From Fragum whitleyi (Eukaryota; Mollusca; Bivalvia; Cardiida; Cardiidae), in the NCBI GenBank assembly GCA_948146395.1, contig OX411556.1:27265653-27329652 (forward strand): a stretch of 64,000 nucleotides of DNA, written 5' to 3'. A program made the translations under genes and the position numbers. Position 1 is the stretch's first letter. Each line of letters starts with the position of its first letter. The notes beneath the pieces are model-generated. The model saw only the letters and a program-made list of their open reading frames with translations. It was not told the DNA's origin and ran no database searches. This document shows positions 48,001 through 56,080 of the stretch, piece after piece.

Positions 48001-48614
48001 TCACTTAATTTATCTCTTGTTTGTGGATCGTTATGCGACAAAAAGTATGTGTCCGAGGTATATTAGATGCAGTAGGCTAAACATGCAGGATAATGGGGTC
48101 CAAATCCCAAATTCCGCTGAGATATACGCTTGCGACACTAAATTTTCGGTTTTGTCTTTCTTATTGACATTGAGTGACTACGCACTACTTATATGGTCGC
48201 TTTCGTCCGACGGGTCACAGCTTATTTTATTTTACGATTTTTTGATTAGCTGAAATGCGTGTATTTCTTCATTCACGAATTTATGTATGTCTTTCTGTTT
48301 CATTTCCAGGTTTATATATGTCCGATCTCACCATTACACAGCTATTTTTAGAAACTGTACACGTTTCCCAAAGAGGGATTGTAAGTGGCGTGCAGAATGC
48401 GTTGAACCAATTAATGGACATGTTCAAATTTGCATTAGTGATATTACTTCCGGTTCCGGCTGTGTTTGGATACCTCGTGATCATATCGTTCTGTTTTATA
48501 TGCCTTGGTTGGATATTATTTGCAGTGTATGTTAAAAAGGCCAGGGGATATATATTTCCTTGGAATGGACCAAAGGATCAGGTTGCTGAAAATGCAAATT
48601 TGGCGAAAGGTTGA
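14482..48614 (+). CDS. SLC40A1-like: Ferroportin-like iron exporter, paralogue B (complete)
   Basis: Second SLC40 family gene, head-to-tail after A. Exons: 14482-14494, 20948-21021, 26449-26608, 27651-27896, 28448-28651, 29881-29952, 30548-30748, 31430-31837, 48310-48614. Total 1683 nt, 560 residues plus stop. Internal boundaries and phases equal those of A; only the loop exons and the large extracellular loop differ in length. Metal-site positions again read Asp31, Trp35, Gly320 and Lys499 where human has Asp39, His43, Cys326 and His507. The intron after 28651 begins GC. The last intron is 16.5 kb, so the gene spans 34 kb against roughly 9 kb visible for A. No iron-responsive-element CAGTGN loop with a supporting stem was seen in the 480 bp before the ATG, though a separate 5'UTR exon cannot be excluded. 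Confidence 0.92.
14707..15060 (+). mobile_element. CAGTTA-type MITE, diverged
   Basis: Fragments of the family: CAAAAGCGCTCCGAAATCG, CCCCTGATTGGTCCG, AAAGGAGGTAATGAATTAAT and the mirrored ATGTTACCTCCCCATCG, CATTCATTCAATTTCAGTCC. Both TIRs are poorly kept. Confidence 0.5.
15223..15323 (+). repeat. Intron-1 block shared with gene A (845-940)
   Basis: ATGGCGGAAAATCCAAAACC followed by GGATGAGCGGACGTCCTTAA, with only a few differences from the gene A intron. Flanks align weakly. Either an old intronic sequence kept in both paralogues or a small repeat. Confidence 0.55.
16480..16975 (+). repeat. About 31-bp minisatellite, interrupted by a SINE
   Basis: Units like GTGAAGCCGTATACCTAACT recur near 16483, 16512, 16852, 16880, 16912 and 16942. 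The SINE at 16567-16818 separates the second and third units. Confidence 0.8.
16567..16818 (-). mobile_element. SINE family 1, full length, reverse
   Basis: Reverse orientation: tail side GCTGCTTTTAACAG, body CCTAGCCTCCAGCTGC, and tRNA head GGGGATCGAACCCGGG with CGCTATGACGGCG at the end. Confidence 0.88.
18185..18345. repeat. Long imperfect palindrome (about 160 bp)
   Basis: CAGGGACTCTGC at one end and GCAGAGTCCCTG at the other; inner AATCAATGATTTGGCTGAAA pairs with TTTCAGCCAAAATCATTG, and the centre is AAATGGTATATAAATATAGT and its complement. Typical of a foldback MITE; only one copy seen here. Confidence 0.85.
18534..18970 (+). mobile_element. CAGTTA-type MITE, full length
   Basis: CAGTTAGTAACATCGTGAAA at the left, TCAATTTCACAATGTTCTTAAC at the right (shown split: TCAATTTCACAATG + TTCTTAAC). 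Inserted next to a CCCCGCTTTGCACG motif. Confidence 0.88.
19744..20024 (+). mobile_element. SINE family 1, full length
   Basis: tRNA head GCCGCCACCATAGCGCAGTT with GTTCGATCCCCGGTGG, full body, tail AAACAAACAAACAA. TCGTGAGTTC occurs at both flanks (19734-19743, 20025-20034), a probable target duplication, although this string is also part of SINE B-boxes. Confidence 0.88.
20025..20725 (+). mobile_element. Older SINE family 1 copy split by a MITE
   Basis: B-box-like GTGAGTTCAAATCCCGAC and TTGTCTTCCACCAATGAG precede the MITE; GGATGTATTGGTGTGGG and CTATAACTGAAATAATGTTG follow it. The order matches one SINE body broken by 20149-20586. Confidence 0.65.
20149..20586 (-). mobile_element. CAGTTA-type MITE, reverse orientation
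   Basis: Left ACTGTTACCAACATCGTGAA, right TCACGATGTAGTTAACTG. Interior runs in the opposite order to the copies at 22677 and 23247: the GGGAGGTAATCCAG hairpin comes first. Confidence 0.88.
20948..21021 (+). CDS. SLC40A1-like: Gene B exon 2
   Basis: 74 nt, acceptor ATATTTCAG, donor GTAAGT. Ends LNHFITGW as in gene A; differs in the first ten residues (GKEARGIKGKAK versus GKDSSGITGNAK). Confidence 0.92.
21050..22430 (+). mobile_element. Helitron-like nonautonomous element, diverged copy
   Basis: Left ATAATCAAAACACTGAAAGT; right half aligns with 13090-13615 (GTTACCGTTTCTAATG, ACTAAATTGAACTTAAATGC, TTGAACGGAAACGTTCACCA). Contains the SINE 21350-21616. Confidence 0.6.
21350..21616 (+). mobile_element. 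tRNA-derived SINE (family 3) with TSD
   Basis: Head GCCTCGGTGGCCTAGTGGTA with GTGGTTCGAGCCCC; body has GGGCAAAACACTTAATAGCC. Flanked by AAGATCATT at 21341-21349 and 21617-21625. Distinct from families 1 and 2. Confidence 0.85.
22677..23112 (+). mobile_element. CAGTTA-type MITE, full length
   Basis: CAGTTAACTACGTCGTGAAA to TTTCACGATGTTGGTAACTG, flanked by TA. Carries the internal hairpin GGGAGGTAATCAATATTGC ... ATTACCTCCC. Confidence 0.92.
23247..23685 (+). mobile_element. CAGTTA-type MITE, full length
   Basis: CAGTTAGTTGCATCGTGAAA to TTTTACGATGTTGTTAACTG, flanked by TA on both sides. Lies 134 bp after the preceding copy in the same orientation. Confidence 0.92.
23726..24042 (+). repeat. 46-bp minisatellite, about 7 units
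   Basis: Units begin CATAGATTATTGAATAAA and end CCTACAGTCTCACC; starts near 23726, 23771, 23812, 23858, 23904, 23950 and 23996. The third unit is shorter. Confidence 0.92.
24713..25045 (+). mobile_element. CAGTTA-type MITE, internally shortened
   Basis: CAGTAAGTAACATTGTGAAA to TGTCACGCTGTTGTTAACTG. About 100 bp shorter than full copies. Confidence 0.85.
25185..25355 (-). mobile_element. SINE family 1 body, reverse, no head
   Basis: TTTAACGCCGCTTTCAG, GAGCACCTAACCATAGATTC, CATCCAGCTGCTCTCCC, and GGTGGGAGACACTTGTC are recognisable. Confidence 0.8.
25527..25603. repeat. Hairpin TAACGGCTGAAAA
   Basis: TAACGGCTGAAAA and TTTTCAGCCGTTA enclose a second stem TTTTTGAGAATGA/TCATTCTCAAAAA with a 4-nt loop. 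Confidence 0.9.
25805..26075. mobile_element. Foldback MITE with GTGACC ends
   Basis: Left TATGTGACCTATCACGC, right GCGTTACGGGTCACATA. Centre has a strong stem GACCCTAGTCAGTCTGCGC / GCGCAGTCTGACTAGGGTC. Relatives at 1990-2205, 28990-29080 and 63805-64000. Confidence 0.85.
26138..26448 (+). repeat. 83-bp tandem array ending at exon 3 acceptor
   Basis: CAGTGGCCCC begins near 26140, 26222, 26305 and 26388. Each unit has a pyrimidine tract and an AG: units end TTTTTACAG (26198), TTTTTACAG (26281), TTTTTGTAG (26364), and the true acceptor CATTGCAG (26448). Spacing 83, 83, 84. Confidence 0.93.
26449..26608 (+). CDS. SLC40A1-like: Gene B exon 3 (DDNIWWF, GDWVD)
   Basis: 160 nt, phase 0 in, phase 1 out. 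Acceptor CATTGCAG is the last unit of an 83-bp tandem series of acceptor-like sequences. Donor GTAGGT; a MITE starts 16 bp after the exon end. Confidence 0.95.
26624..27030 (+). mobile_element. CAGTTA-type MITE, diverged
   Basis: CAGTTAAGAACATCTTGAAA left, GGGAGGTAAA...TTTACCTCCC internal hairpin, TTGTCAATCTAACGTTGTG right. Begins 16 bp after exon 3. Confidence 0.75.
27098..27146. repeat. Hairpin TTAACCGAGGTTTCCTAATG
   Basis: Left arm ACCGAGGTTTCCTAATGA pairs with TCATTAGGAAATCTCGGT with minimal loop. Confidence 0.88.
27200..27580 (+). repeat. Tandem duplication, 199-bp period, two units
   Basis: AAGTGTAAAATTTTGAAAAT at 27200 and AAGTGTAACATTTTGAAAAT at 27399; both units carry a GCCTGCA...TGCAGGC hairpin and end in TAGGGCCCTTTT / TGGGCCCTTTT. 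Confidence 0.92.
27651..27896 (+). CDS. SLC40A1-like: Gene B exon 4
   Basis: 246 nt, acceptor TTCATTTCAG, donor GTAATT. Encodes ARVSVLINNSALILCSLL through ERDWIVEICEKDRDMLA. Confidence 0.95.
28448..28651 (+). CDS. SLC40A1-like: Gene B exon 5, followed by a GC donor
   Basis: 204 nt, same length as in A. Acceptor TATATAG. The position of the donor in A (phase 1, after TCA G) corresponds here to TTG G followed by GCAAGT, a GC-AG intron consensus. The nearby GT (GTACCC) would give phase 2 and a stop when joined to the next exon. Confidence 0.93.
28675..28738. repeat. Hairpin AATAATTACTTCTCATTGAA
   Basis: Two 27-bp arms, perfect through AATTACTTCTCATTGAACCA, lie 25 bp into the GC-AG intron. Confidence 0.9.
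29440..29790 (+). mobile_element. MITE fragments around a (TTCC)n/(TTCA)n tract
   Basis: Left CAGTTAGTAACATCGTG at 29440 and a second left end CAGTTAGCTGCATCGTGAAA at 29695. Between them, 29510-29650 is (TTCC) about 23 units then (ATTC) about 9 units. The MITE normally has CATTCATTC there, so the tract probably expanded from it. Confidence 0.8.
29881..29952 (+). CDS. SLC40A1-like: Gene B exon 6, intracellular loop
   Basis: 72 nt (12 shorter than in A), acceptor AAATACAG, donor GTAATG, phase 1 both sides. Encodes PPTPQVVTRMHDVEAAVEF followed by TDLT. Confidence 0.82.
30548..30748 (+). CDS. SLC40A1-like: Gene B exon 7
   Basis: 201 nt, acceptor TTTACACCAG, donor GTATAT. Starts EEAYNSQEGGVNQ and rejoins gene A sequence at RSYL; ends TVLGFDGITT. 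Confidence 0.92.
30918..31262 (-). mobile_element. CAGTTA-type MITE, strongly degraded
   Basis: Family-like pieces in reverse order: GGAATGAT, AATGATTTGGTCGATTGGAA, CAAAGCG, TCAGTTTCACAATGTTACTA. No clean left end. Confidence 0.4.
31430..31837 (+). CDS. SLC40A1-like: Gene B exon 8
   Basis: 408 nt, acceptor TTTTACAG, donor GTGAGT. The extracellular loop is shorter than in A and has one N-glycosylation sequon (NYS). A SINE and a MITE lie within 20 bp of the donor. Confidence 0.95.
31857..32150 (-). mobile_element. SINE family 1, full length with TSD
   Basis: Reverse orientation, body and tRNA head (GGGGATCGAACCCGTGC). Flanked by CTCTACAATAA at 31846-31856 and 32151-32161. Placed 8 bp downstream of the GTGAGT... 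donor start. Confidence 0.92.
32156..32589 (+). mobile_element. CAGTTA-type MITE, left TIR truncated
   Basis: AAGTTACATCGTGAAATTGA to TTTCAAGATGTTGTAAACTG; contiguous with the donor before the SINE inserted. Confidence 0.85.
34330..36150. repeat. Island of dispersed AAATTTCCGTTAC motifs
   Basis: Occurrences, exact or one-base variants: 34330, 34725, 34883, 34898, 35227, 35246 (reverse), 35571 (reverse), 35593 (reverse), 35774, 35793, 36135. Irregular spacing and both orientations. Confidence 0.7.
37300..37610 (+). repeat. Dispersed molluscan-type repeat
   Basis: Two diverged internal units, each with CACTTGACCC and GACCAA, and the end GAGCACTTCGTGCTTATATG. Related fragment at about 33890-33965 (GATTTGATGGACAAACATTC). 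Confidence 0.55.
38970..39264 (+). mobile_element. Insertion with ATGCCCCCG ends and GTCT/GTCC tract
   Basis: Begins ATGCCCCCGTATCGAGAGAT, includes (GTCT/GTCC)n at 39014-39092 and four AAGGTCAAGGTCAT-like units, and ends CCGGGGGCATTC. The paired element at 12775-12800 has the empty site (TTTGCATTTTTTCAATCTG), proving insertion after duplication. Confidence 0.85.
39994..40228 (+). mobile_element. SINE family 2-like, headless insertion
   Basis: Present in this copy and absent from 11086-13615. Bounded by CTTTAACCTATAC at 39981-39993 and 40229-40241. Body resembles family 2 (GGTGCTTCACACTGGGCAC, AAAGAACCAAGGAGG). Confidence 0.7.
40242..40543 (+). mobile_element. SINE family 2, full length
   Basis: Homologue of 11765-12033: GACCAGCACGATAAGCTCAG head, GGTTCGGTTCCCGGGC, body and ACGGAAATACACA tail, with CTTTAACCTATAC repeated at 40544-40556. 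Confidence 0.85.
41261..41538 (+). mobile_element. SINE family 1, full length with TSD
   Basis: GCCGCCGTCATAGCGCAGTT head, GGGTTCGATCCCCGACGGC, full body. Flanked by TAACGTGACA at 41251-41260 and 41539-41548. Confidence 0.92.
41549..43646. other. Giant intron of gene B, middle part
   Basis: No coding exon supported. A block at 42630-42985 carries six or more (A)ACTCGGCC or GGCCGAGT motifs in both orientations and may be a decayed foldback element. The rest shows nothing I can name. Confidence 0.5.
43661..44303 (+). mobile_element. 5'-truncated LINE (non-LTR retrotransposon)
   Basis: Starts inside the ORF2 C-terminal region: LTRLRIGHSYLTHSYLL, a CxxC...H...C pattern (MCVPCNAPLTIKHIFIDC) typical of I/Jockey-type ORF2 ends, stop near 43939, then a 3'UTR ending in ATTC repeats. 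Flanked by a perfect TCATGAATAATCAT at 43647-43660 and 44304-44317. Truncation at the 5' end is the usual outcome of target-primed reverse transcription; nothing functional remains. Confidence 0.9.
44837..45062 (-). mobile_element. SINE family 1, degraded, reverse
   Basis: GCTGCTTTTAACAATATTTC, TATCGTGGCGGCCGCAGCAC, and a decayed head GGGGTCGAACTTCGG. Confidence 0.75.
45500..47795. repeat. Island of dispersed TTAACGTACCTGAC motifs
   Basis: Occurrences: 45501 (reverse), 45861, 47059 (reverse), 47080 (reverse), 47406, 47422, 47587, 47778, with A/C variation at the middle (ACGTACC or ACGTCCC) and one more diverged copy at 47406. Irregular spacing. Confidence 0.7.
48310..48614 (+). CDS. SLC40A1-like: Gene B terminal coding exon
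   Basis: 305 nt to TGA, same length as in A, acceptor CATTTCCAG. Encodes GLYMSDLTITQ, QRGIVSGVQN, MDMFKF. It is in phase with 31837 although 16.5 kb away, and no other terminal exon lies between, so the gene is judged intact. Confidence 0.9.
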
Positions 48615-49800
48615 AAATAGTTTGAATGAAGACTTCGGTTCATTTAGAGATTCCATAAAATTATGATTAATATTCGAGATTTTACCCTTTTTAAAGGCGT
48701 ATTTGTCTCCGACTATTGCCATTTTCATGGGAGTAAATAGGAGTTTGAAATTTATACTCAATCAAAAAAAGACTATCAAGGAATACATATGATAAAGGCG
48801 ATTTGTGGACTGTTACAAATGCTTAATGCCTTCCGCCCGCTCCACTTTTCATGATTTGGGCGTTAGTGAATAAACAAAAAATCATTACTACAGCTTAAAG
48901 AGCTGTAGCTACGATGTTTTGATCATTCATAAGCGTGTTTCTTATCTTATAAGACTGTCAGTATTTGGACTTAAAATGTTTATTCAGAAAGAGGATTTAT
49001 TTGTATAACGCACATGCGTATCATGCGTAATGTTAGTAACGCCCGTGATTCTCTAGATGCTCATACATTTTGGTTCGATATTCATTTGATATAAGAATGT
49101 TCCATTTCAAAAATGAAATGCTAAACGCTAATGAAAGAAAAAAACAAGACTGTCCTGAAGACCCATATGATTATTTAGAATGGTTTTGTATCGAGGTTAG
49201 TGGCAATTTCACGATGTTACAATTTGTATATAAACGTTTGCTTAGTACAAGTAAAGTTGACATGACATTATCACTCGCCTCGATCAAATCCATTCAAAAT
49301 TGCTCGCTATGAGCTTTATTAAAAGCATGAAGAACACTCACTGAACGCCCTGAAACCGTGCAAAACATTCAAAACGATCTCATTAATCGATTAGTTCATG
49401 GGCTGGTACGGATTTGTAAGCACCTGATTGGTTCACGAACCCACACAAATCTAACTAAAGAAGACTGATCAGATTTGAATAAAAAGCTGTCATAGAATAT
49501 TGAAAGTTTCTCCAATTTCGAGTGGAATAATCGATATTATTATATCTTTGCAAAATCATTTTGAATTCGCTCATTCTTATTCAGTTACATTCCTTAAAAA
49601 TCATTCTCCTTATCAATTTAACGATGACGTTAAGTTGGTTTCCTCCAAGTTCATATTTTTTACGAGAAAAAAATATATAAAGCGTTCACTTGTTTAACCA
49701 GAAGTTACTTACTATTTAATGGAAGACTGCTTTTCTAATTTGAATTTTGTTATTAAATAACCGTTAATGTGTTCAATAAAATATGTTGTTCATTATTAAA
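48615..49800. other. Downstream of gene B
   Basis: Holds the second copy of the ACTACAGCTT hairpin repeat (48790-49050) and a decayed CAGTTA-type MITE (about 49195-49635: GCAATTTCACGATGTTAC, CTCGATCAAATCCATTC, GTAAGCACCTGATTGGTTC). No AATAAA in a convincing position. Confidence 0.55.
48790..49050 (+). repeat. Repeat with central ACTACAGCTT hairpin, copy 2
   Basis: Partner of 4340-4600; both lie in or just after a ferroportin gene, but at non-equivalent places. Confidence 0.55.
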
Positions 49801-51714
49801 CTTGAGTTTTTTTAGCTTACCTGAGCACAAAGTGCTCAGGATTGGCTTTTGTGATTGTGTAATGGCCGCCACGTGCGTCGCGTCGCGTGTGTCATCATCC
49901 TTTACCCTGTAGATACTCAAAGTGAGGTAGAAATGAGGTCAAAGGTCAGATATTACAGAAAAAAACCGTAGACTATCTAGAGGCCATATAGTCCGTGGGC
50001 CAGGAGGGGTCACCGTGCACCCCCCTAAGGGCTCTCCGAGAGTGGTATGGAAATGTTCATAGGACCTCCCAGAGTGAGAATCACGATGTTAACAGCTGGT
50101 AATTTGGGTCCCGACTGCCATTCCGAGTGGTTTTCTAGATGGCAGCCAAGAATATATTCATTTTACCTTTGATACACTATAGAGGGATTTTGTTCATTTT
50201 AAATATTTATTGAGAGTCTTAAACATGTAAATTTTGCGTTCTGGTAAAACCCTTAATTACTTAAAATGATTGTAAAGATCCCAACTTCCGAAATGGGAGA
50301 TGGCAGCCAGTTCTAGATAAGATTTTTGCTTTTTTTTCGATGAATGCAATGAGATTAAAGTGTTCACCATGTACTACACCATAGATCATACAGCAAAGTG
50401 CTATGATATTATTGATATGACCTTTCCAAGTTCAAATCAAGCTGATAACAGTCAATATCATGGGTCCTGACTGCCTTTCTCTGTGTTTTTCTAAATGGTA
50501 GCCACTAAAAATACAAATTAAACAGGAGACAATAAACGGATATCACTTGATTTCAAATCATATTTAAGGACCAAAACGTGTATTTTTTACGTTCTTGGTA
50601 CAATATCTTTAAGGCAATGTTAAATTGGATATCCAAACATCCTCTATTAGAGATGGCAGCCAGTTAAAAATAAGAAATTTGTTATTTTTGCTGTAATCTG
50701 TGAAAGATGAGGGGTGACCGTATACTTTGTCGATCAATCCTCTCTGATTGTGCTATGAAATTGTTACTTCAACATTCCAAAGGTTGAATCAAGTTGTTTA
50801 CAGTAGATGTTTTGAGTCCCAACTGCTTATTTGGGATGTTTTTCTAGATGGCAGCCAATGCAAATACAAGTAAATAAATTGGAACAACTTATAAATGAGC
50901 AACCTATGTTTTTTTATTATCTTTAATGACAAAAACATAAATATTTAGTGTTCGTGCTACATGCTTAAATAGCTAATGTCTTTTTGAAGATCAATCATCC
51001 TGAATGATAGATGGCAGCAAGTTTTGAATATGAAAATTGCCTGGGTTTTTTTCCAGTTCATCATCATCATAAAAGTTATCTCTGATTGGATAAAGGGAAA
51101 GTTTAACCGATATTACTCAGTGAGAAGCAAAAAAGTATCAATCGATGTTTTTGGTGTTCCGACTGCCTTTCCGAATGTTTTTTCTAGATGGCAGCCAAGA
51201 AAAAGTATAGATTATATAAGAATCCCTTTGCTAACATTGGTCTATTTTTTATCTTGATTTCAGGACCAAATCACCTAAGTATAGCGCACCTCTTATTATT
51301 TCTTCAATTTAGTGTCTAATCTAAAAATCAAACATACTGAAATGAAGATGGCAGCCAATGTTAAATACGAAATTTTGCTTACTTAACTGTAATAGTCTCT
51401 GTAAATAGTTGGGTGGGCATGTCACTCCTGTGGAAGGGGGGATTTATCAAGTTGTTCACCATATATCCTTGATATCAATATTTTCTCTCTTTCGTTCCAT
51501 CTGACGGATTAGGGTAGTTTTAAAGTATCAAGAAAAAATACATGATAAAATGAAATCTGAAATATGAGATGGCAGTCAGGTCATAATTTGAATTCATCTT
51601 ATTTCTGTGAAAACATCTTTATGTGTACATGTTTCCGTCGAAGAAGGATGCATATTGGTATCATTTTCTCCATCTGTCAGTCCGTGTGTTTACACATAGG
51701 TTAGTTCATTTCTT

Positions 51715-52090
51715 GTTTCGATTAAGAACATTGTGGATTGACAAGGGATAGTAGCATAAGCGAATTTTGAATGATTTGAACGTTTTCATTTTTATCGAAC
51801 TTGAGTATAATTATATGTACAATATAATGACATATTGTTCTATTAGATGATGTGTTTGTCTTCAGGATCAATCAGAAGCTTCCAAATCCACTCAAGCTAA
51901 TGGAATTATTGAATGATTGGAAAATTTTGAATGATTTCGGAGCGGTTAAAATTGGTCGATTCAACGGGTTTTTTTTATGATTTTGGGGCATTTAGAGTTA
52001 GTGCTTCAAAAATGCCATGAATGGAACGCTGATTAAATGATAAATAATGGTTTTGACTAGACTTAGTGTCAAGTACACAATGTTTTTTAC
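51715..52090 (-). mobile_element. Degraded CAGTTA-type MITE in foldback centre
   Basis: AAGAACATTGTGGATTGACA at the left and TGTCAAGTACACAATG at the right, with GAATGATTTCGGAGCG inside. Strongly diverged. Confidence 0.45.
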
Positions 52091-53616
52091 CGCCAAACAT
52101 TTACTTCAGTTATAGACATACTTTCTTGAAACTTTCACACAATATAACAAAACTCTTTTTGTTGATGATTGCTGATATAATGCCGAGTAACGGGAAAAAA
52201 GGGGACTTGATGTAAAACTTCTTGTCCACACATTCGTCTTGCATTTATTGATGGGTTTGCGTGAAACTTTCTAAGAATATTCCTCATCGTGTGACTATGT
52301 GTGCTCATCAACTCCGTTGGATGACATTATTCCAAATCACGAAAAAGCTGCACAATTAGCAATTGTTTTGTAAATGTTACTCCTTCTACATCAGTGCATG
52401 GGTTTCATCAAACTATTGATGGATTTGTAAGAAGGTTTCACATAATGTTCCTGATCATTGGACAATCATAGCACATAATTGTCCATGCTATATAGTCACT
52501 GTCTTTAAGGGTGTTTTTATGACACTTTCGAACTGTATTTCATGATATGAATATGAGCATTCATTAAACGTTTGTCCATTTATAATGCTGCGTCACATAA
52601 AGGGAAACATTCGTTCTAAGAATGTTTTAGTAAGGTGTTTATTTTGTCAAACAGGACGCATGTTTTTAATTTAAAACAGATAAATTCAGATTCACATTTC
52701 CAAACAATAATAAAGATCTATTTTGTAAAAGTTTATATAGGAAAACTTCCATATGGTCAAATGGCGGCCAAGTTTCTTTTAAAAAATTAAATTAATTAAT
52801 GCTAGGTAAAACTCCTAAACAAATTGATATATGAATTTCTAAATGTATCAGCTACGTAGGGATAAGCACTGCTGAGCCCTTCAAGAATTTTAAGATATTG
52901 AAATAAGCAAAACTGGTGGATTGTTTCGGATTCTTTTACATTTATCTAATTTGGCGGACATTTTCGGTCGCAATTTGAGAGTATTCCTATATCGAACTAA
53001 ATAAATATGGTATTCGTATAAATATCTGGCTGCCATCTCGCTTTGAGAATTTCGGGAACATCACATTAGACCTAGATAACCAAGAAGAAAATTTCAAAAT
53101 TTCCCTTTCAGTTTGAAAACATTTAATAGAAGGTGAAACCAAACATACCAAATATTAATATTAATACATGATTTTACCGCGGAGGGTCTTGTGAAAATTA
53201 ATTTGATAAATCTTCTTCAGACCCCCCCCCCCCAACACACACACCCGAATTAAATTCATGTTTAAAATTCAGTTTTTGGGGGATTTCAATTTCGACATTA
53301 ATTGATAGAACGGTAGCTTAAACGCTAAATATAGGTGTCTGGTCCTAAAAATTAGTTAAAATGTGAAACAATGTTTGCATAGGGATTCTAAAGTAATTCA
53401 AGCATCTTTTTGGCTGCCATGTAGAAAATGCCCGTAAAGGTAGTCGGGACACAAATTATCGATTAAAAGATTTTTGAATCTCACTCAGTGAGGTCGGTGA
53501 AACATTTCTTTGCACTCTCAGAAAGGGTTTTAGGATGGTTCGTCTCCTCTTGCCTTATGCTCTGCAGCAAAAAATTGGCAAACTCCATAATCAAGATTAG
53601 CTGCCATCTACCATTC

Positions 53617-53784
<168 letters not shown>

Positions 53785-54922
53785 ATGTTTTTGGTCCTTA
53801 AAGATCAAAATAAAGTTTGCCCGTATACAAGTTGTTCCGATTTATTTATTTGTATTTGCATTGGCTGCCATGTAGACACATCAAAAGGCTGTCGGGACCC
53901 AAAATATCGACTATAAGCAACTTGATTCAACCTTGGGGATGTTGCATTAACAATTTCATAGCACAATCAAAGGGGATTTTGGTTAAGTACATGGTGACCC
54001 TTCATCTTTCATAGAATGCAACAGTAAATAGCAAAATTTCTATCTTAAACTGGCTGCCATCTCTCATAAAGGATGTTTGGATATCCAAAATATCTTTAAC
54101 TAAAAGTTATCGTACCAAGCACGCAAAATATACATCTTTTGGTCTTTAGATATAATTCAAAATCAAAGGGTGCCTATAAAACGCCTCCTGTTGAATTTGT
54201 ATCTTTAATGGCTGTTATTTAGAAAAACACCGAGAAAGGCAGCCAGGACCCAAAATATCGACTGTTAACAACTTGATTTGAACTCGGGAAGGTCGTATCA
54301 ACAATATCATATCACTTTGCATTATGATATACTGTGTAGTTCATGGTGAACACTTTTATCTCATTGCATTCGTCGAAAAAATAGCAAAAATCTTATCTAG
54401 AACTGGCTGCCATCTCCCATTTCGGAAGTTTGGACCTTTACAATCATATTAAGTAATTGAGGGTTTTGCAAGAACGTAAAATACACACGTTTTCGACTCT
54501 CAAATAATATTTAAAATGATCAAAATCCCTCTATAGTGTATCAAAGGTAAAATGAATTTATTCTCGGCTGCCATCTAGAAAACCACTCGGAATGGCAGTC
54601 GGGACCCAAATTACCAGCTGTTAACATCGTGATTCTCACCCAGGGAGGTCCTATGAACATTTCCATACCACTCTCGGAGAGCCCTTAGGGGGGTGCACGG
54701 TGACCCCTGCTGGCCCACGGACTAATATATTAAGTTTGATCTACCTGAAAATTAGCCAGAATAATTGTCTTGATCCAATTTCTGTCATATTGGAAATTTG
54801 GTCAATTTGGATAAGAAATGAAGTCGGATATGAAAACAGCCTTATAGACACCTAGAGGCCATAGCTTATGCTTAATCAAGCTTTTGACTCGCCATAATTA
54901 CTGACTTGGTGAAATCTCGAGC

Positions 54923-54945
54923 AAAAAAAAAAAAAAAAAAAAAAA
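54923..54945 (+). repeat. Poly(A) tract
   Basis: 23 adenines just right of the foldback element. Confidence 0.9.
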
Positions 54946-55270
54946 CAATTCATGTTGATTCTCATATTTCCGTTTCAAGTGGACTGCCTTAATTTCAGGT
55001 TGGAAGTTTACATGTATCGTAGTTTTATCAGGGGTTATTTCATTTTTTGCTGTTTCAACAATTTTTTGTTGTCCTGAGCCTGTTTGGAGTAAAAAAATGA
55101 CGATGTTGATACAGTATATCGCAGAACCCCCATTTTCTATATTTTATTGAGCGCTGAGTGAACGATTTTGGATGAGAGTTAATTTCACTAGGTTCTTAAC
55201 TATACCTAATCTATTTTTCTAGGGGACAGCTTTGTGGTGATCAATTTATCAAAACTTTATAAAACTAGTA

Positions 55271-55687
55271 CAGTTAACAACATCGTGAAATTGACAAGGT
55301 GAATGATTTTAGAATTATTTTGAATGAAATTGAATGAATGAGATGAGTTTGTTTTGAGTAAGATTAAATGCAGATAATCCGATACCCCTAATTTTGTTCG
55401 TATTGAATTTCTCCCTTTAATAGAATATGAATTCAAGTTCTATAAATAGCTTCCTATCTCTTTAAGAACCAATCAGACGCTTATCATTTTAATTGTATCA
55501 GTGATTCCCGATTTTTATCTAGCAATAAATTTATTGAATGTACATGTAGTTGTTAATATAATCTTTTAAGTGATCTTGGAGCGTTTTTTGAAGTTTTGAG
55601 TGAGTGTTTAGAATGAATGAATGGAGGGGAGTGGATTTAGGTTGGTTTTGTTTGAGATGAATGTCAATATCACGATGTCACTAACTG
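55271..55687 (-). mobile_element. CAGTTA-type MITE, reverse
   Basis: CAGTTAACAACATCGTGAAA to ATCACGATGTCACTAACTG, TA on both sides. Confidence 0.88.
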
Positions 55688-56080
55688 TATCATCGTTAAA
55701 TTTACGTTCGCCTCTTTTAAAACTATTCTATATCGATCGCTCTTCGCTCCATTCACTCATTCTAAACATTCAACGAAACGATTAAAAAACGACTCCGAAG
55801 TGTTAAAATTTTGTCCGAGATAGCTCAAAACGATCGACATTTCATTAAAAATGATGGGTTTAAAAAAGAATCTTATTGGTCTGTCAAAAAAATAAGACAA
55901 AATTAATTATACTTTATTGATTGATTGTAATGCAATACCGCTATTTTCGTCAAATCGGATGAAATAATTGATTTAATATTACATCCCTTTAAAATAATTA
56001 AATACCTCCTCCTTGGAGTCATTCAGTTTCAGTACAATTTTTTTTTCAATATTATTGTCCTTGTCAATTTTACTACTGTT
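55688..56080 (+). mobile_element. CAGTTA-type MITE, diverged
   Basis: ATCATCGTTAAATTTACGTTC to TCAATTTTACTACTGTTA; abuts the copies on both sides, so three MITEs lie end to end. Confidence 0.65.
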
